Source: an uncultured Spirochaetaceae bacterium
Lineage (GTDB): Bacteria; Spirochaetota; Spirochaetia; Sphaerochaetales; Sphaerochaetaceae
Assembly: GCA_947630635.1 (NCBI GenBank)
Contig: CANRIJ010000069.1
Location: forward strand, 1 to 8,000
Reading direction: 5' to 3'
DNA length: 8,000 nucleotides
In this document: piece by piece, positions 6,404-8,000 of the stretch
Position numbering within the stretch: position 1 is the stretch's first letter
Layout: the number at the start of each line of letters is the position of its first letter
Made by a program: the position numbers and the translations under genes
Notes under the pieces: model-generated
The model's database searches: none
The model's input: the letters and a program-made list of their open reading frames with translations, nothing else
Told to the model about the DNA's origin: nothing

Positions 6404-7215
6404 ACTGCCTTGTCGTCCTTAAGCGGCTCTTCAATATATGTCTTCACTGAGAGTCTTTCAATATCTGTGGCCTTTCCAGAGCTGTCATCTGTCTCTACGA
6501 TAACGCCCTGTAGCAGGCTCTCCCCATATGTATCCTTGCTTCTGGTTGGCATCTGGGATCTGAGCTTATAGATCTCGGTATCAACATCGAGTCCACCGAT
6601 GCTATTCAGCGCTCCGATCTTGCCATTATCTGTAATAAATGCAGTTCCCTTGTCAGTTATGTATTCATCTGCTGTCTGTACCTTTGTATGTGTTCCAATG
6701 ACTGCTGCGACTCTTCCATCCAGAAAGTGGAGCATGGTTGCCTTTTCAGCGCTTGCTGAGGCATGGAAGAATATAAGTGGCGTCACATCCTCCTGCAGAT
6801 GATCTAGAAAATAGTCAATCGATACAAATGCGTTTTGCAGGTTCTGCCTCATTTCTGCGTTTCCCTGAAGGCTTATAAACAGGTATTTCTTATCTTTGAT
6901 GATTGCATTTCTGCAGAACTTTCCAGGCGTTTTGGGAAGATAGTTTATTGGTCTTATCACAAATGATGCATGGTTAATGAGATCCACCATATCAAGCTTA
7001 TAGAAAAGCTTCTCTCCACCAGTTATGAGATCCACTCCATTATGAGTCAATATAGTCGCTTGCGTCTTGTTGATTCCATAGCCAGAATTAGCCCCCTCGC
7101 CGTTGGCTATTACGTAGTCAATATTGTTGTTTATGCGTATATTTGGAAGAAGCTTGCGCAGCGTTCTCACTCCGCACCTTCCAACTACTTCGCCTAAAAA
7201 GAGGATTCTGGCCAT
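6400..7215 (-). CDS. YmdB-family metallophosphoesterase with a degenerate active site
   Basis: A 271-residue homologue of the YmdB/TIGR00282 phosphoesterases, which hydrolyse cyclic nucleotides and other phosphodiesters with a two-metal centre. The family frame is clear: ILFLGEVVG at the start, YVIANGEGANSGYGI at 34-48, GVDLITGG at 60-67, FFHASASAEK at 149-158, and DGRVAAVIGTHTKVQTADEY from 166. However, the catalytic positions differ from the family pattern GD, NGEN, GNHTWD and GTHTHV: Asp is Glu9, the Asn after Glu40 is Gly41, the Asn-His pair is Gly67-Glu68, and the last His is Lys178. Glu40, His151 and His176 remain. The protein may therefore have lost diesterase activity or changed chemistry. 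It is the first gene of the operon, and no ribosome binding site precedes its ATG. The start matches the family N-terminus within one residue. Confidence 0.88.
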   Translation of the reverse strand: MARILFLGEVVGRCGVRTLRKLLPNIRINNNIDYVIANGEGANSGYGINKTQATILTHNGVDLITGGEKLFYKLDMVDLINHASFVIRPINYLPKTPGKFCRNAIIKDKKYLFISLQGNAEMRQNLQNAFVSIDYFLDHLQEDVTPLIFFHASASAEKATMLHFLDGRVAAVIGTHTKVQTADEYITDKGTAFITDNGKIGALNSIGGLDVDTEIYKLRSQMPTRSKDTYGESLLQGVIVETDDSSGKATDIERLSVKTYIEEPLKDDKAV

Positions 7216-7221
7216 AACTGA

Positions 7222-7250
7222 ATTTTACTCAATTGGCCTTCTATGGACAA
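7222..7250 (-). promoter_or_regulatory. candidate housekeeping promoter of the ymdB-holA operon
   Basis: On the minus strand a -35 box TTGTCC (7245-7250, 4 of 6 consensus) and a -10 box TAAAAT (7222-7227, 5 of 6) are separated by the ideal 17 bp. The -10 box ends only 6 nt before the ymdB ATG, so transcription should begin at or within one or two bases of the start codon. This would give a leaderless message, in keeping with the absence of a Shine-Dalgarno site. The boxes were judged by eye. Confidence 0.6.
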
Positions 7251-7259
7251 TTCAATCTC

Positions 7260-7279
7260 ATTGACCATTAATGACCAAT
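7260..7279. promoter_or_regulatory. imperfect 20-bp dyad in the ymdB / tRNA-Leu intergenic region
   Basis: ATTGACC-ATTAAT-GACCAAT is a partial palindrome: the outer ATTG/CAAT and the central ATTAAT are symmetric. It also contains TGACCA twice with a period of exactly 10 bp (7262 and 7272). It covers the proposed -35 of the tRNA promoter and lies 10 bp from the -35 of the operon promoter, so a bound regulator could touch both. No regulator is identified, and the region is AT-rich enough for a chance occurrence. Confidence 0.25.
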
Positions 7280-7289
7280 TATGTAATCT
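7261..7289 (+). promoter_or_regulatory. candidate promoter of tRNA-Leu
   Basis: A -35 box TTGACC (7261-7266, 5 of 6 consensus) is followed after 17 bp by TAATCT (7284-7289), a weak -10 box. The predicted start near 7296 would leave a short 5' leader of about 8 nt for RNase P to remove. The -10 match is poor, so this is tentative. Confidence 0.4.
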
Positions 7290-7303
7290 CAATTTATGTC
7301 CAT

Positions 7304-7387
7304 GCCCTGGTGTTGGAACTGGTAGACGAGCTGGCTTCAGGTGCCAGTGGGAGCAATTCCGTGTGGGTTCAAGTCCCACCCAGGGCA
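7304..7387 (+). tRNA. tRNA-Leu (anticodon CAG)
   Basis: A complete class II tRNA of 84 nt that decodes CUG. The acceptor stem pairs GCCCTGG (7304-7310) with CCAGGGC (7380-7386), with discriminator A at 7387. The D arm contains GGTAGAC. The anticodon arm has stem CTGGC/GCCAG (7331-7335 with 7343-7347) and loop TTCAGGT, giving anticodon CAG at 7338-7340. A variable arm of about 15 nt (7348-7362), typical of tRNA-Leu, precedes the T arm GTGGG-TTCAAGT-CCCAC (7363-7379). The 3' CCA is not encoded and must be added. No terminator hairpin is seen downstream; the CRISPR array begins 25 nt later on the same strand. Confidence 0.97.
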
Positions 7388-7412
7388 GCTTTATTAAATA
7401 CATTTTTAACAA
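7388..7412 (+). other. 25-nt AT-rich gap between tRNA-Leu and CRISPR array
   Basis: Only 25 bases, mostly A and T, separate the tRNA from the first repeat. They hold no hairpin, no credible terminator and no room for a usual CRISPR leader of 100 bp or more, so tRNA transcripts could run into the array. Confidence 0.6.
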
Positions 7413-8000
7413 GTTGGGGTCCTAGGTTTATTTGATTTGTGATACAATCTAAAAGGTCAGCCTCTGCCTGTGTTCCAAGTTGGGGTCCTAGGTTTATTTG
7501 ATTTGTGATACAATCATACTCTTCCACGGTCTTTCTGAGCCATGGTTGGGGTCCTAGGTTTATTTGATTTGTGATACAATCTTTCCCATTCTAGGCTGTC
7601 TTTGTCATTGGTTGGGGTCCTAGGTTTATTTGATTTGTGATACAATCCTTTTCGGCTGATACAAAAAGCTCGTTGCGTTGGGGTCCTAGGTTTATTTGAT
7701 TTGTGATACAATAGGCTCGAGGATTCATTATCTTCAATGTTTGTTGGGGTCCTAGGTTTATTTGATTTGTGATACAATATAGCTCCCATAGGGAGAGCCG
7801 TAGGGATTGTTGGGGTCCTAGGTTTATTTGATTTGTGATACAATTAAGACCTTTACCAAAAGATATGAAGCGATGTTGGGGTCCTAGGTTTATTTGATTT
7901 GTGATACAATCTACAAGATGGTGGTAAAGAGAGAGGATTAGTTGGGGTCCTAGGTTTATTTGATTTGTGATACAATATTGAGGCCCGGCCACAGTGTGTT
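7413..8000 (+). CRISPR. CRISPR array, nine repeats visible, type II-like (probably II-C)
   Basis: Nine identical 36-bp repeats start at 7413, 7479, 7545, 7611, 7677, 7743, 7809, 7875 and 7941. Each begins GTTGGGGTCCTAGG and ends GATTTGTGATACAAT. The eight complete spacers are all exactly 30 nt and all different (7449-7478, 7515-7544, 7581-7610, 7647-7676, 7713-7742, 7779-7808, 7845-7874, 7911-7940). A ninth, at 7977-8000, is cut by the window edge. A 36/30 layout with GTTG...ACAAT ends resembles type II-C arrays such as that of Neisseria meningitidis, and the plus orientation is favoured by the promoter-like repeat end. No degenerate terminal repeat occurs at the left end. No cas gene, leader or anti-repeat (tracrRNA) was found in the window, so the effector remains unproven. 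Long minus-strand reading frames here are artefacts of the repeat. Confidence 0.97.
7440..7448 (+). promoter_or_regulatory. extended -10 promoter motif at the repeat 3' end (first of nine copies)
   Basis: Repeat positions 28-36 read TGATACAAT, an extended -10 element (TGn plus TACAAT, 5 of 6 to TATAAT). The same motif ends every repeat, the next copies lying at 7506-7514, 7572-7580, 7638-7646 and so on every 66 bp. No good -35 box exists 16-18 bp upstream, which is acceptable for extended -10 promoters. Transcription would start about 6-8 nt into each spacer, leaving about 23-24 nt of guide, as known for N. meningitidis II-C crRNAs. Confidence 0.6.

Noticed and set aside
1403..6571. Many plus-strand reading frames of 60-114 codons within the operon
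   Set aside because: They run opposite to strongly supported genes, lack ribosome binding sites and show no family motifs.
7388..7412. Rho-independent terminator for tRNA-Leu
   Set aside because: The stretch has T-runs but no GC-rich inverted repeat before them.
7194..7425. Short reading frames on both strands across the tRNA-Leu gene
   Set aside because: They overlap a well-formed tRNA and the promoter region and resemble no protein.
7514..7992. Two long minus-strand reading frames encoding repeated YHKSNKPRTPT-like and CITNQINLGPQ-like peptides
   Set aside because: They are translations of the CRISPR repeat: the 66-bp period is a multiple of three, so frames stay open. There is no ribosome binding site or protein-like sequence.

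Overview
The window carries one long minus-strand operon (about 7215 down to 52), then a plus-strand tRNA-Leu(CAG) and the first nine repeats of a CRISPR array that runs off the right edge. The gene content suggests a spirochaete, probably a Treponema- or Sphaerochaeta-like lineage of moderate GC. Supporting signs are an HPr kinase beside a single HPr inside an rpoN locus, an lptB-lptA-lptC set in which LptC is a lipoprotein, a divergent HolA and a divergent YmdB. This assignment is an inference from gene content and protein character, not from a search.

The operon, in transcription order, is ymdB-like phosphoesterase, rseC, lptC, lptA, lptB, rpoN, hpf, hprK, ptsH (HPr) and holA. The genes are packed to the point of translational coupling: stop/start overlaps of 4, 4, 4 and 8 nt, then 0 nt, one gap of 48 nt before hpf, then 2 nt and overlaps of 4 and 8 nt. 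The only good promoter seen for the set lies upstream of ymdB, with its -10 box just 6 nt before the ATG, so the first gene may be translated from a leaderless mRNA.

Functionally the operon joins envelope export (LptC/A/B, the periplasmic and ATPase parts of the lipopolysaccharide-type glycolipid transporter), a membrane redox-type protein (RseC), the alternative sigma factor sigma-54, a ribosome hibernation factor, a regulatory HPr/HPr-kinase pair and the delta subunit of the DNA polymerase III clamp loader. The order lptC-lptA-lptB-rpoN-hpf-(PTS regulators) matches the classical rpoN locus of proteobacteria, but ptsN and rapZ are missing and hprK plus HPr fill their place.

The right end holds tRNA-Leu(CAG) at 7304-7387 and, 25 nt beyond it on the same strand, nine identical 36-bp repeats separated by spacers of exactly 30 nt. 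The repeat ends in an extended -10 promoter motif (TGATACAAT), as in type II-C arrays where every repeat drives its own crRNA. No cas genes or tracrRNA are visible, so the subtype is inferred from the repeat alone.

The points most worth following are the YmdB homologue that lacks most of its metal ligands, the CRISPR array with built-in promoters placed directly after a tRNA without a leader, and the probable leaderless start of the operon.
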